DNA of 64,000 nucleotides from Agelaius tricolor. Its lineage: Eukaryota; Chordata; Aves; Passeriformes; Icteridae. Under the pieces are notes generated by a model. The model did no database searches and was not told the origin of the DNA. It saw nothing but the letters and a program-made list of their open reading frames with translations. The translations under genes and the position numbers were made by a program. Location of the stretch: contig JALJCS010000016.1 of assembly GCA_023055355.1 (NCBI GenBank), positions 310,001 through 374,000 of the forward strand. The letters run 5' to 3'. This document shows positions 37,510 through 48,278 of the stretch, piece after piece. Every line of letters begins with the position of its first letter. Position 1 is the stretch's first letter.

Positions 37510-40500
37510 ATGAAGCTGAAGAAGCAGGTGACAGTGTGCGGGGCTGCCATCTTCTGCGTGGCCGTCTTCTCCCTCTACTTGATGCTGGACCGGGTACAGC
37601 ATGACCCTACACGACACCAGAGTGGGGGCAACTTCCCCAGGGTGAGTTTGGAGGGTCTGGGGTGAGTGAAGGGGTCCTGGAATGGCAAACAGGGACATTC
37701 AGTCAGGGAAATTCATGGGGAGCCAGCCCTGGCCTCTGGGCATTAAGGTGCCAGGACCAAGACTGGCTTCCCACAGCTGTGGGTGACCTCTTGCCCCTTG
37801 CTGTGCCTCCAGAGCCAGATCTCGGTGCTACAGAACCGCATCGAGCAGCTGGAGCAGCTGCTGGAGGAGAACCATGAGATCATCAGCCACATTAAGGACT
37901 CGGTGCTGGAGCTGACAGCCCATGCAGAGGGGCAGCCGGCATTGCCCCAGCACCCCCTAAATGGCTCCTGGGTGCTCCCCCCTGAGAGTCGCCCAAGTTT
38001 CCTCTCTGTGTCCCCGCAAGACTGCCAGTTTGCTCTAGGGGGCAAAGGACAGAGCCCAGACCTTCAGGTGAGCATCTGGTGGCTCTGCTAGCATATGAGG
38101 GGTCCATACCTGGCATCCATGGAATCCTGGGTCTGCTCTTTCAGGGGTCTCAGCACTGTCTCCTACCCACAGATGCTGGCTGTGTACTCCCTGCTGCCCT
38201 TTGACAACCAGGACGGTGGTGTCTGGAAGCAGGGCTTCGACATCACCTACGAGCCCAATGAATGGGACACAGAGCCCCTACAGGTGTTTGTGGTGCCGCA
38301 CTCCCACAATGACCCAGGTGAGAGGCAGGGGCTGGCCCAGCTCCTGCTAGGGTGCAGTGCAGGCAGGGAACCTGGGCCCCCCACAGTGACCCCCACCTGT
38401 GCTGCCAGGCTGGATCAAGACTTTCGACAAGTACTACTACGACCAGACACAGCACATCCTCAACAGCATGGTGCTGAAGATGCAGGAGGACCCGCGCCGG
38501 CGCTTCATCTGGTCTGAGATCTCCTTCTTTTCCAAGTGGTGGGACAACATCAGTGCCCAGAAGCGGGCTGCTGTGCGCAGGTAGGGCTGCCCCCCCGGCC
38601 CCAGTGCCCACCTAGCTGCCAGGCAGGCTGAGAGCAGAGCGTGTGTGAGGGAACAGCCCTGGGGACTGGAAAGCTGCCATGGGCCCTGCACTGCTCAGCA
38701 TGGGGTGCCCTCAAAGTGCCAGCAGCCTCCCAGTGCCATCAGATGTCAGAGCCACTGCCTTGTGGAGGGAGAGGTGGGAGAGACAGATCTTGCCCTGGGC
38801 CCGTCCCTGTGCTGATTGAGCTGGGGAACTTGTGTGCAAGGCCCAGGGCACCCATGGAAGGGTGGGAGACCTGGAGAGCAGGATTGTGTGGTAAGACAGG
38901 GCCCCCTTGTCTGCCCCTTGCCCTGAGAGCGTTGGGGATGGAGGGGGGAATGGAGGGGGAATGGGCTGTGGCTGGCATTGGGCTGTGGAGGGATGACTCA
39001 CTGCATGGGGACAGCATGAGAAGGGGGGAATGGCAGTGGTGGCTGTGGGGGCTGCATGTAGACTGTGGGTGGCTCAGGGCAGGGGGACTCCGCAATGGAC
39101 ATGTGGCTCATGCAGGGCTCTGGTCACATCTTGGGTGTCCCCTGACAGGCTGGTGGGCAATGGGCAGCTGGAGATGGTGACAGGCGGCTGGGTGATGGCT
39201 GATGAGGCTAATTCCCACTACTTCGCCATGATTGACCAGCTGATCGAGGGGCACCAGTGGCTGGAGAAGAACATTGGTGAGAGCCAGGCAGATGGTGGCT
39301 GGGGGCCTGCCTAATGCTCTGCAGGCCTCCAGGTCCCGACAGGACCCTCCTCACGGGAGGTGCTGCTGGCCCAGCATGGGGCTGACAGGTCTCTGTGCCG
39401 CAGGTGTGACGCCGCGGTCGGGCTGGGCCGTAGACCCCTTTGGGTACAGCTCCACCATGCCCTACCTGCTGAAGCGCTCCAACCTGACGGCCATGCTCAT
39501 CCAGCGCGTGCACTATGCCATCAAGAAGCACTTTGCTGCCACCCAGAACCTGGAGTTCATGTGGAGACAGACGTGGGGTGAGGAGCTGCCAGGAAGGGAC
39601 TGCAGAGGGGGCGCTGTGGGGCATGTGGCAGCAGAGAATGGCTACCAGCTGCTTTTCTGTGCACATGAGCCTAGCACTGGGAGGTGATGTCTCTGCCCTG
39701 TGGGACAGCCTCAGGGTGACTTTCCACGCGCCCACAAGTCCAGCAACACACTGGGGGAGGCTGCTGTGCCCTCTGAGCTCTGAGGTCTGCTTTGTCAGAC
39801 CACTGTCTTTGGGCCCTCCTGCTCAGGGACAGGCAAGGGAGAGCCATTGCTGGTGCTCACCTGTCCTTGGTCCCACAGATCCAGACACGAGCACCGACAT
39901 CCTCTGCCACATGATGCCCTTCTACAGCTACGATGTGCCTCACACCTGTGGCCCAGACCCCAAGATCTGCTGCCAGTTTGACTTCAAGCGCTTGCCTGGA
40001 GGCCGGATCAACTGTCCCTGGAAGGTGCCTCCCCGCGCCATCACTGATGCCAACGTGGCAGAGCGGTGAGTGCGGCAGGGGCAGGGGCACGCCACTCCCG
40101 GCCTTGTGGGCCACCAGGGGCCAGCCTCATGCTCTGGCCCCTGCACAGAGCCCAGCTGCTGCTGGACCAGTACCGCAAGAAGTCCAAGCTGTACCGCAGC
40201 AAGGTGCTGCTGGTGCCCCTGGGAGATGACTTCCGCTACGACAAGCCACAGGAGTGGGATGCCCAGTTCCTCAACTACCAGCGCATCTTTGACTTCCTCA
40301 ACTCTCGGCCTGACCTCCATGTCCAGGTGTGTGTGGAGAGCTCTGTGGAGCTGGGGGCAGCAGGAGGCCACGGCAGAGCACAGTTAGAGGGGTGAACAGT
40401 CCTGTGAGGGGTGATAAGAGCCACCACTGTAGGAGCCCCGGCTCAGGGCTGCACTTGCTGTCTTGCAGGCACAGTTTGGCACACTCTCTGACTACTTTGA

Positions 40501-43500
40501 TGCCCTGTACAAGAAAGTGGGCATCGTACCGGGGATGAGGCCACCCGGGTTCCCAGTTCTGACCGGGGATTTCTTCTCCTATGCGGACCGGGAGGATCAC
40601 TACTGGACAGGATACTTCACTTCCCGGCCGTTCTACAAGAGCCTGGACCGGGTGCTGGAGGCCCACCTCCGGTGAGGGGCAGTGGGTTGGTCCACGGGGC
40701 ACAGGAGGCGTGTGGGGGGCACGGGTGAGGGGTGGCCAGGCAGTATCTGGGAGCTCAACAGTCCCCAGTCTGCGCCAGCTGCCAACACACTGGACTGGTG
40801 CACAGAGTGCCAAACCCTCACCCAGTCCCAGGGCAGTGTGTGCCTTTGCCACCCCCCAGGCCAGCCCCCGTGGTATTGCAGCACCAGGGACACTCAGTGA
40901 CTCTGTCCCTGCACAGGGGGGCAGAGATCCTGTACAGCCTGGCACTCGCCCACGCCCGCCGTGCCGGTGCCGATGGCAGGTACCCACTCTCTGACTACGC
41001 CCTGCTGACCAACGCCCGCCGCAACCTGGGCCTCTTCCAGCACCATGATGCCATCGCTGGCACTGCCAAGGAGGCTGTGGCCGTGGACTATGGAGTCCGG
41101 TGCGTGTGGGGGCCAGGGCACCCTCAGAGCCTGTCTCAGAGTGGGGCTGGTGGGCTCAGGGCCGGGAGAACGGCTAGGTGTGGGGATGCTGTGGGGAGGT
41201 TCTCCCTCTCACAGGGAGATGTAGAAGGTGGCTCCCTCTGCCTCTGCCTAGGCTGCTCCAATCCCTCACCAACCTCAAGCGTGTCATCATCAATGCTGCA
41301 CACTACCTTGTGCTGGAGGACAAGGATGCATATCGCTATGACCTGGCTGCACCGTTCCTTGGCATGGTGAGCAGCACCAGCCCCTGCCTCCCTGCACTCT
41401 GGCACTCTGTCCCCATGCCCCTGGGAGCAACTCCGTGCTGCAGAGGCCAGGAAGGGAGCCCCAGATTGTGCCCATGTCCTTGGGCCCAACTGGCAGGGGC
41501 ATGGGGCACACCCCAACTCTTTACTACTCCTCCCCAGGATGAGACACGCTCCAGCCAGGACTCTCTTCCAGAGAGGACAGTGGTCAAACTGGGCACCTCA
41601 CCTCGGTAGGGCCTCCTGCCTTGCTCTGGGGACTTATGGGGCTGTGGGGAGGCAATGAGGGAGTACCTGTGAAGCTGTGGGTAGGTGCAGTGGATCTGTA
41701 GTTAGTGTGGGGCATGGGACATCTGGGATGCTGTGAGGCTGGGATGCCAAGCCCTGTGTTACCCCCACAGGTTCCTGGTGGTGTTCAACCCGCTGGAGCA
41801 GGAGCGCCTGAGCGTGGTGCCAGTGCTGGTGGACTCCCCGCACGTGCGTGTGCTCTCTGAGGAGGGGCAGCCCCTGCCCTCCCAGCTCAGTGCAGTGTGG
41901 AACTCTGCCACTGATGCGGTGCCCAATGTCTACCAGGTATGGGGTGCCCCACACCCACAGCCCATCTGTGCCAGCCTCCCACCCCACACACTGCCAGGAC
42001 ACACCGGCAGCCCTGCTCTGTCCCTGCCCCACAACATGAGATCCCACAGCTGCCGAACCCTCAGGTTCCCACGCATGTCCCTCCTCAGCAGCAGCCCTGC
42101 AGTGCTGAGCAGGGTCTTTGCCCCACTGACCCCCAGTCATTCCCAGAGATGGGGACTGGCTCAGGTCCCCATGCTGCCTGCAGGTGTCTGTCCTGGCCCG
42201 CCTGCCTGCACTGGGGCTGCGTGTGCTGCAGCTGCACAAGGCCTTGGATGGCCACGCCACGCCAAGGTCCTCCACGCGCCTGTACCTGCATGGCCGGGAC
42301 GTGCCCGTGCACAAGCCCGAGGCTCTGCCCCTGCACGTCTTCCCGGCTGCTGCTGATGACTTCTGCCTGGAGAACCAGCACCTGCAGGCCTGCTTCTCGG
42401 GGCGCACGGGCCTGCTGCAGGTGAGTGCGGGGCTCTGACAGGGTGTGGGGTGGAGGACAGGAGGGGTGCATCCCGCTGCTTCATGCTCTTACTGCTGTGC
42501 CGGCACACACCTGCAGAGCCTGCGCCCAGCTGGGGAGGAGCAGGGGCACAGGGTCAGCAGCGAATTTCTCGTCTATGGCACCAGGACCTCCAAGGACAAA
42601 AGTGGGGCCTATCTCTTCCTGCCTGATGGCGAGGCCAAGGTACAGAGTCCACCTGTGGAAGCCAGCTGACAGCTGTGCCTGTAGGACTGTCCTCAGGCAG
42701 TAGTGTCAGCACAGCTCTATCCCTCTCCCTAGCCCTACACTCCCAAGGACCCCCCAGTGGTGCGGGTGATGGAGGGACCCCTCTTCTCAGAGGTTGCCAG
42801 CTACTACCAGCATGTCCAGACCGTGGTGCGGCTGTACAATGTGCCAGGTGAGGTCTTGAGGCTGTGCCAGGTGTTGCTGGCCCAGGGAACTGGGCCATGC
42901 TGCCCTTGGGGCTCAGCCCCTCACTGCCTACCCACAGGGGTGGAGGGCCTGTCCCTGCATGTGTCCTGCCTGGTGGACATCCGTGACCACATCAACAAGG
43001 AGCTGGCCCTGCGCTTTAGCACTGACATTGAGAGTGATGACACCTTCTTCACGGACCTTAATGGTTTCCAGGTATGCAGCAGGCTGGGGAGGGACAGCAG
43101 CTGCCCACAGGGGGACAGTGCTCTGGCACCAGGCACTGTGGGATCCACCTCTGGCCACTGATCTCTGTTCCTTGGCAGATCCAGCCCCGCAGGTACCAGC
43201 GGAAGCTGCCTCTGCAGGCCAACTTCTACCCGATGCCTGCCATGGCCTACATCCAGGACATGCAGAGCCGCCTGACACTGCTCACAGCCCAGGCCCTGGG
43301 GGTCGCCAGCCTCCACAGCGGTGAGCTGGGCTCTGTGCCTTGGGGAGCTGCTGTGGAGCTAGGGCTGTCCTCCCCAGGGGAAGCAGGGGAGGAGGGTGCT
43401 GCAGGCTGGGCAGGGTGCCCTGGTCCTGCTGTCACTGGGGGCTCTGTGCTGTGAGGTGTGGCTGGCACCTGGTAAAGCCTGGGCTGCAGGGATTTGCTCT

Positions 43501-44980
43501 CCACAGGCCAGCTGGAGGTGATCCTGGACCGGCGCCTCATGCAGGATGACAACCGGGGCCTGGGCCAGGGGCTGAAGGACAACAAACGTACCTGCAACCG
43601 GTTCCGGCTCCTCCTGGAGCGCCGCAGCACTGCCAACAAGGTGCTGGCTGTGAGGCAGCAGGGCTGAGAGCCCAACCTGCCTTGGGATGGAGCTGGGTGG
43701 AGGCATTTGCAGAAAGCCGCACGTGATGGGATGCGGTGTCCTCTCCCCTCTTGTCCCATTGTGCTGGCACTGGGCAGGGATGGGCCTGGAGCAGGGGGCA
43801 TGGGGAGAGCAGGACATGCAGTGGGCTCTGTCCCTGTGGAGCCACGTTGCCCTCATAATCACAGTGTTCTTGTCCAATCCCCTTGCTGCCCTCTATGCGT
43901 GTGCTGTGCCACCCATCCAGAGCTCCGGCTTCTTTTCCAAACTGGTCTCCATGTTTAAAGCCTTGAGCTTCCCTGGCACCAGGACTGGCAGCCCTGAGGT
44001 AATGGCCAGCCTGGCCCTGCTGTCTCTCCCTGTCTTGTGCACTAGCTGCTAGCCACTAGTCTAGCCAGGCTTGTAGCAGGTCTGTAGCCTGACCATCAAC
44101 TAGCCAGGGTCCTGTTTGGTGCTGGGGCGGGGGGACCTGCCTGGGCAGGGGCAGCTCCATGTGCGCTGTGCTGGCAGGTGCCTGGGCTCAAGGCACTGCT
44201 GGAATGGAGGTTCTTTGGGCCTTGCCCAGGCTCTGCCTGCCTTCCTGGGCCTGCACTTGACCCATGTGCTGCTTGGCAGGTGCAGGATGAGCGCCCCATC
44301 AGCTTCCCCTCCCTGCTGAGCCACATCACCTCTGTGCACCAGAATGCTGAGGCCTTGGTCATGCCAGTGGCCCTGGAGAAGCCAGCCCTGCCAGCCTTGC
44401 GCTCCTTTGTGCCCCTTGCCACCACCCTTCCTTGCGACTTCCACATTCTCAACCTACGGACGCTGCAGGCAGAGGTGAGCCATGGCCCAGGGATGGCGGG
44501 ACTCTGGTGGGGGCCTTGCCCCTGCTGTCCCCAGTGCTGTGCCTCACGCTCCAGCTCCCTGCAGGATGACTCACTACCATCAGCTGAGGCAGCACTGATC
44601 CTGCACCGCAAAGGCTTCGACTGCAGCCTGGAGGCCAAGAACCTGGGCTTCAACTGCACCACCAGCCAGGGCAAGGTAGGGCCAGGTTGCCCTCACACCT
44701 CCTCTGGGCCAGCTGAGCTGGGAGCTCGGCGTGGCAGCCATGGCATGTGTCAGGCTGCCCTGGGCACAGTGCTGCCCCTGCCATCACATCCTCACCTGGG
44801 CCTCCCCACTTCCTCCTCTCTCCTCAGCTAGCTCTGGGAGGCCTGTTCCAGGGCTTGGAGCTGGGCTCCCTGCAGCCCACCTCATTGACACTGATGTACC
44901 CACTGGGCACAGCCTCCAACAGCACCAACATCCACCTGGACCCCATGGAAATTGCCACGTTCCGCATCCGCCTGGGGTAG
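37510..44980 (+). CDS. MAN2A2: MAN2A2, Golgi alpha-mannosidase IIx (GH38)
   Basis: Twenty-two exons: 37510-37641, 37813-38067, 38173-38317, 38409-38580, 39149-39276, 39404-39577, 39879-40065, 40149-40326, 40469-40671, 40917-41099, 41252-41366, 41538-41605, 41771-41936, 42184-42420, 42517-42639, 42733-42847, 42938-43071, 43179-43320, 43507-43640, 44280-44474, 44565-44675 and 44828-44980. Product 1149 residues (human 1150). Type II topology: short MKLKK tail, transmembrane helix at about 8-27, coiled-coil stem ([20 protein letters not shown]), then the GH38 domain with zinc ligands in PHSHNDPG (about 171-178), nucleophile Asp near 288 ([10 protein letters not shown]) and the HHDAIAGT zinc-site motif near 567, followed by the mid and C-terminal beta domains. 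It trims mannose from hybrid N-glycans in the medial Golgi. A phase-matched candidate exon lies in the 43641-44279 intron. No canonical AATAAA was found in the first 300 bp after the stop. Confidence 0.97.
43921..43998 (+). other. candidate in-frame cassette exon of MAN2A2 (26 codons)
   Basis: Within the intron between exons 19 and 20, a 78-bp block is open in the right frame, preceded by cacccatccag and followed by gtaatg. Both flanking exons end and begin in phase 0, so including it adds exactly 26 residues ([20 protein letters not shown], then six more) and shifts nothing. The human protein I remember has no such insert. It would fall in the C-terminal beta domain between [11 protein letters not shown] and VQDERPIS. 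It could be a real alternative exon or chance. Confidence 0.4.
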
Positions 44981-46377
44981 TGTCAAGCAGGAGAGGAGTG
45001 GAGTGGCTGGACAGCACAGGAGCAGCACCAGTGCAGCAGTGGAGTGGGGCCAGCAGACTGGCAGAGGCTGTGCTGCCACTTTCTAATTTATTAGCTCCAT
45101 GTTCTCAGATAGATTTGGAATGAACTGCTGTGGCAGGGCTGGAGCAGACGTTGCTGGACACGGTGCTGGGTGGGCCAAGCGTGGCTGGGGAGGGCTGCAG
45201 GCTGGGCTCTGCTGCTGCTGGTGGGACACACACTGCTGCCCTGTCACAGGCAGGCTGCCCAGGAGGGCGGCCACCCTGATGGCTGGGGCAGGGGCCCATG
45301 CGGGGCTCCCCTGACTGGCGGGGCAGCAAGGGGAGGCCAGGAGCACCTGTGGTGTTGGGCAGCTGCCTGAGGAAGTGCTGTGGACTTGGGACTGACCTCT
45401 CCTGGAGCTCATAGGAAACACAAGGCTGTTTCCAAGGGCCCTGGTGTACGTGTGGTTTGTGGCTCTCACGCAGGGGAGTGGGAATGGTGTGCTGTGGGGA
45501 GACAGGGCAGCACTCTCAGGTGGGCAGAGGCCAGCTTGAAGATCTTGCCAGGAGCCCCCGGCACCTGTGAGAGGCTGGTGGCATGGCCAGGCCCAGCTGT
45601 GCTCGGGAGCAGGCAGTGCCTGGTGCTGGGCAGGAGCCAGGGGGATGGGAGTCAGTTCCTGGTGCGGACAGCAATGCCTGGGTGAAGCGTGGGAGTGCCT
45701 CCCCCAAACCCAGAGCCTTTAGCCCCGTTTCAGAGTGAGCCTGGCGCTCTGCTCTGCTGGAGCTGCAGTGGCTGAGTCGCAGCTAATTACACCGTGTCAC
45801 CAGAGCATCCTGGTTGCTGTGGGAACCACAGGCCATAATTCCTGGCCCCCTGGGGCTGAATACTTCCAGCAGGGAGGGCATTGGGAAGGACAGGGTGGGG
45901 TGTGGAACTGCCTCAGCTCTGGCTTGGTTGGATTGGACTGGATGAGCTTAGAGGTCTTTTCCAACGTAAATGATTATGTGATTCCACAATTCCTGCACAA
46001 ACCCCTGCACATCCACATCCCATGGGTTTGGCCCCTGGAAGCTCAGCACCTCGCAGTGCTTGCCGTGTGCCCTGGCCTGGTCCAGTGCCCTTTCAGACAC
46101 TCCAGGATGGGCCCAGATGCCCAACTGGGGCCCTGGACACGGCAGCTGGTGCCCTGCATGCAGCTGGGAAAGGAGCCTGCCGTCCTAGTCCTGGCCCCAG
46201 AAGCTCATTACTGATGCTCCCGCCTCCAGCCCGGTCCCTGCGGACAGGGGAGTGCAGGAGGCTCTAATGGCTCTGAGCGGCTCTTGGTGGAGGCTCGATG
46301 GAGGCGGGAGCAGGAGGGGCTGTGGTTTCTGCCTCCACTGGAGCCACAACTGCCTCTGCCCAGGGCTGGCCGGGAAG
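44981..46377. other. MAN2A2 3' flank and intergenic region
   Basis: The first 150 bp are presumably MAN2A2 3' UTR (A+T-rich patch ctaatttattag near 45083), though no standard polyadenylation signal is visible. The rest has no exon chain. It contains the CR1 fragment listed separately and, at its right end, the 5' flank of the SHISA-like gene. Confidence 0.5.
45921..46005 (+). mobile_element. CR1 LINE 3'-end fragment
   Basis: ggttggattggactggatga, then gaggtcttttccaacgtaaa and tgattatgtgattcc, is the typical 3' terminus of a chicken-repeat-1 LINE, whose consensus has GGTTGGACTNGATGATC, AGGTCCCTTCCAACC and ATTCTATGATTC. It is truncated and diverged, as most copies are. It supports a bird or other sauropsid source. 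Confidence 0.85.
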
Positions 46378-47697
46378 ATGCTGGATGGGCACCTGCTCCA
46401 GCTGCTCCTTACCGCAGCTCTGTTCCCCAGCATCCTTGGGACAGGTACAGCTCCATTCCTGCCCCTCCTGTTCCCTGAGCCCACCCCTGATGGGGCCTTG
46501 TCCCCTGAGGGTCACTCCCTGACAGCGGTGGGGGTCTGTGCTGGGGGGCAATGCTCTGCAGGGAGAGGCGGTGGTCCACACTGGGGATGGGGGCCCAGGC
46601 GTGGTGCTGCTGGGGTTACTCCCACTGCAGCACATCTGTGGGGTCTAAGTGCTGTCCCCACAGGGGGCACAGGGTGTTCGGCACGGGGGCTGGGGGTGGA
46701 CTGATGTCCTGGGCGTTTTCCCCTCCTCCCTGCCACCATCACTGCCCTTGCCCATGTTTGCCCTTGCCGAGGCCTCGGTGAGCGCTGGAGGTCGTGGCAA
46801 ACACAGGGCCATGGCACCAGAAGGCAGTGCCAGGGGAGCTCTGCTCAGCCACTGCTCCCTCGTGGGGTGTAGCCCACTCCGAGCTGGGGCCCCCCATGCC
46901 ACGTTAGCCAGGCTCCCTGGGACTGCTGAGCCCAGCCCAGCCCAGCCCTGCTCTGCTGCATGGCGGCACAGAGCATGGTGTGGAGCTGGCAGCCTGTCCT
47001 ACAGGCCCTGCACAGTTTCCATGTCCCCGCAGTGGGGGCTTGTTCCCTGCCCTCTGCAATGCCCTGCTTCCCGCTGCAGTCCTGGTGCAGAACCTGCACC
47101 TCTGCGAGGGCTACGTGGGCCCTGATGGCCGCTCCCACCCCGGCTTCTACTGCCCGCGGCTGACGGATCCCCCCAGCCACCGCTACTGCTGCCAGCCCCG
47201 CCTGGAGGCTCTCAAGTCCTGCTGCTCTCAGCTGGCCCTGGAAACCCTCACTGGAGTGAACCTGTCGAGCCTGGCTAGCCCCGGTCTGCTGCGGTGAGCA
47301 GGGCTGCAGCTGGCTGTGCTCCTGAGGATGGGGGGCCCTTGGGACACCCCCAGGGGCTTCTCCTGGCTGCGGGGGCAGGGGCTGTGGTGTCCTTCGGAGC
47401 CCACAGGGGCCCCGCCTGGCCCTCCCCAGTACCACGGGAGGGTCACGGCTGCCCCCCTGAAGTGCCCCACCCCGCAGGAACCCGCTGGCCCTGCCTTTCG
47501 TGGGGCTCTATGGGCTCCTCGTCCTCGTGCTTATGGCCATCGACCTCTGCCACTTCTACTGGAGCCGCCGGTGCCGCCTCCGCCGCCTGCTGCCCCGTGG
47601 CTGCTGCGTGCCCCGTGGAGCCCCGCGGGGGCGCCCGGCCGGCACCCGGGCTCCGCACGGTGCCCCCAGAGTGACACGGCCCGGCCAGGGCTGCTGA
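46378..47697 (+). CDS. SHISA-like single-pass membrane protein (SHISAL1-related)
   Basis: Three exons: 46378-46444, 47080-47293 and 47478-47697, with matching phases, giving 166 residues. Residues 1-22 form a hydrophobic signal peptide (HLLQLLLTAALFPSILG). The ectodomain has CEGYVGPDGRSHPGFYCPRL, then a paired Cys motif (RYCCQPRLEALKSCC). It closely resembles SHISAL1 (KIAA1644), which has [20 protein letters not shown] and CC pairs. A transmembrane helix follows at about 102-122 (VGLYGLLVLVLMAIDLCHFY), then a basic Arg/Pro-rich cytosolic tail. SHISA-family proteins have conserved cysteine-rich ectodomains and act in receptor trafficking; nothing is known of this one. It sits between MAN2A2 and UNC45A, where human has HDDC3. 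I am confident of the family and less so of which paralogue it is. Confidence 0.85.
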
Positions 47698-47819
47698 GGG
47701 CGGCCACGCAGGGCAGGGGGGGTACACAGGGGGGGCTTGCACCCAGGGGTGCCGCGGGACAGGGAGGGTCACTCACATCCCGGGGTGCAGCACGGGGGGG
47801 TTGATGGGGGGGACACTCG

Positions 47820-48090
47820 CACCTCAGGGTGCAGCACGGGGAGTAGTACGGGGGGGCTGTAGGGGGGGACGCTGAAACTGCGGGGTTGAGTACGGGGCTG
47901 TACGGGGGAACACTCGCTCTCCGGGGCTCAGTACGGGGGACACTCGCTCTCCGGGTTCAGTACGGGGGACACTCGCTCTCCGGGGTTCAGTACGGGGGAC
48001 ACTCGCTCTCCGGGTTCAGTACGGGGGACACTCGCTCTCCGGGGCTCAGTACAGGGCTGTACGGGGGACACTCGCTCTCCGGGCTGCGGC
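47820..48090. repeat. 29/30-bp minisatellite between the SHISA-like gene and UNC45A
   Basis: Tandem units of 29-30 bp, each with gtacgggggacactcgctct followed by ccgggttca or ccggggctca. The clear block (47918-48085) has about six copies; looser related units extend left to about 47820. Lengths alternate between 29 and 30 through one extra g. No coding role. Confidence 0.85.
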
Positions 48091-48199
48091 GGGGACGCGG
48101 GGACACACACGGGGTCGGTGCTGGGGACACACCGCCGGTCGGTGCTGGCACCGCCGGGCCGCGAGGCGGCGCTGCAGCCTCGGCCCCGCCCGACTCCGG

Positions 48200-48278
48200 G
48201 CGCGCCCCCGTCACGTGACAAGGGCGGTGGCGTCAGGGTTCCCCCGGCGATCCGCGGTGACGTCACGGGTGCGGCGCG
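48200..48278 (+). promoter_or_regulatory. UNC45A proximal promoter with E-box and perfect CRE
   Basis: TCACGTGA at 48211-48218 is a palindromic E-box of the USF/TFEB class. TGACGTCA at 48258-48265 is a perfect cAMP/ATF response element 13 bp before the UNC45A ATG. The setting is a G+C-rich island without a TATA box. The CRE must lie at or just after the transcription start, or in a very short 5' UTR. Confidence 0.7.

Noticed and set aside
44981..48278. Search for HDDC3 between MAN2A2 and UNC45A
   Set aside because: No HD-domain motif or exon chain was found on either strand; only the SHISA-like gene and repeats are present.
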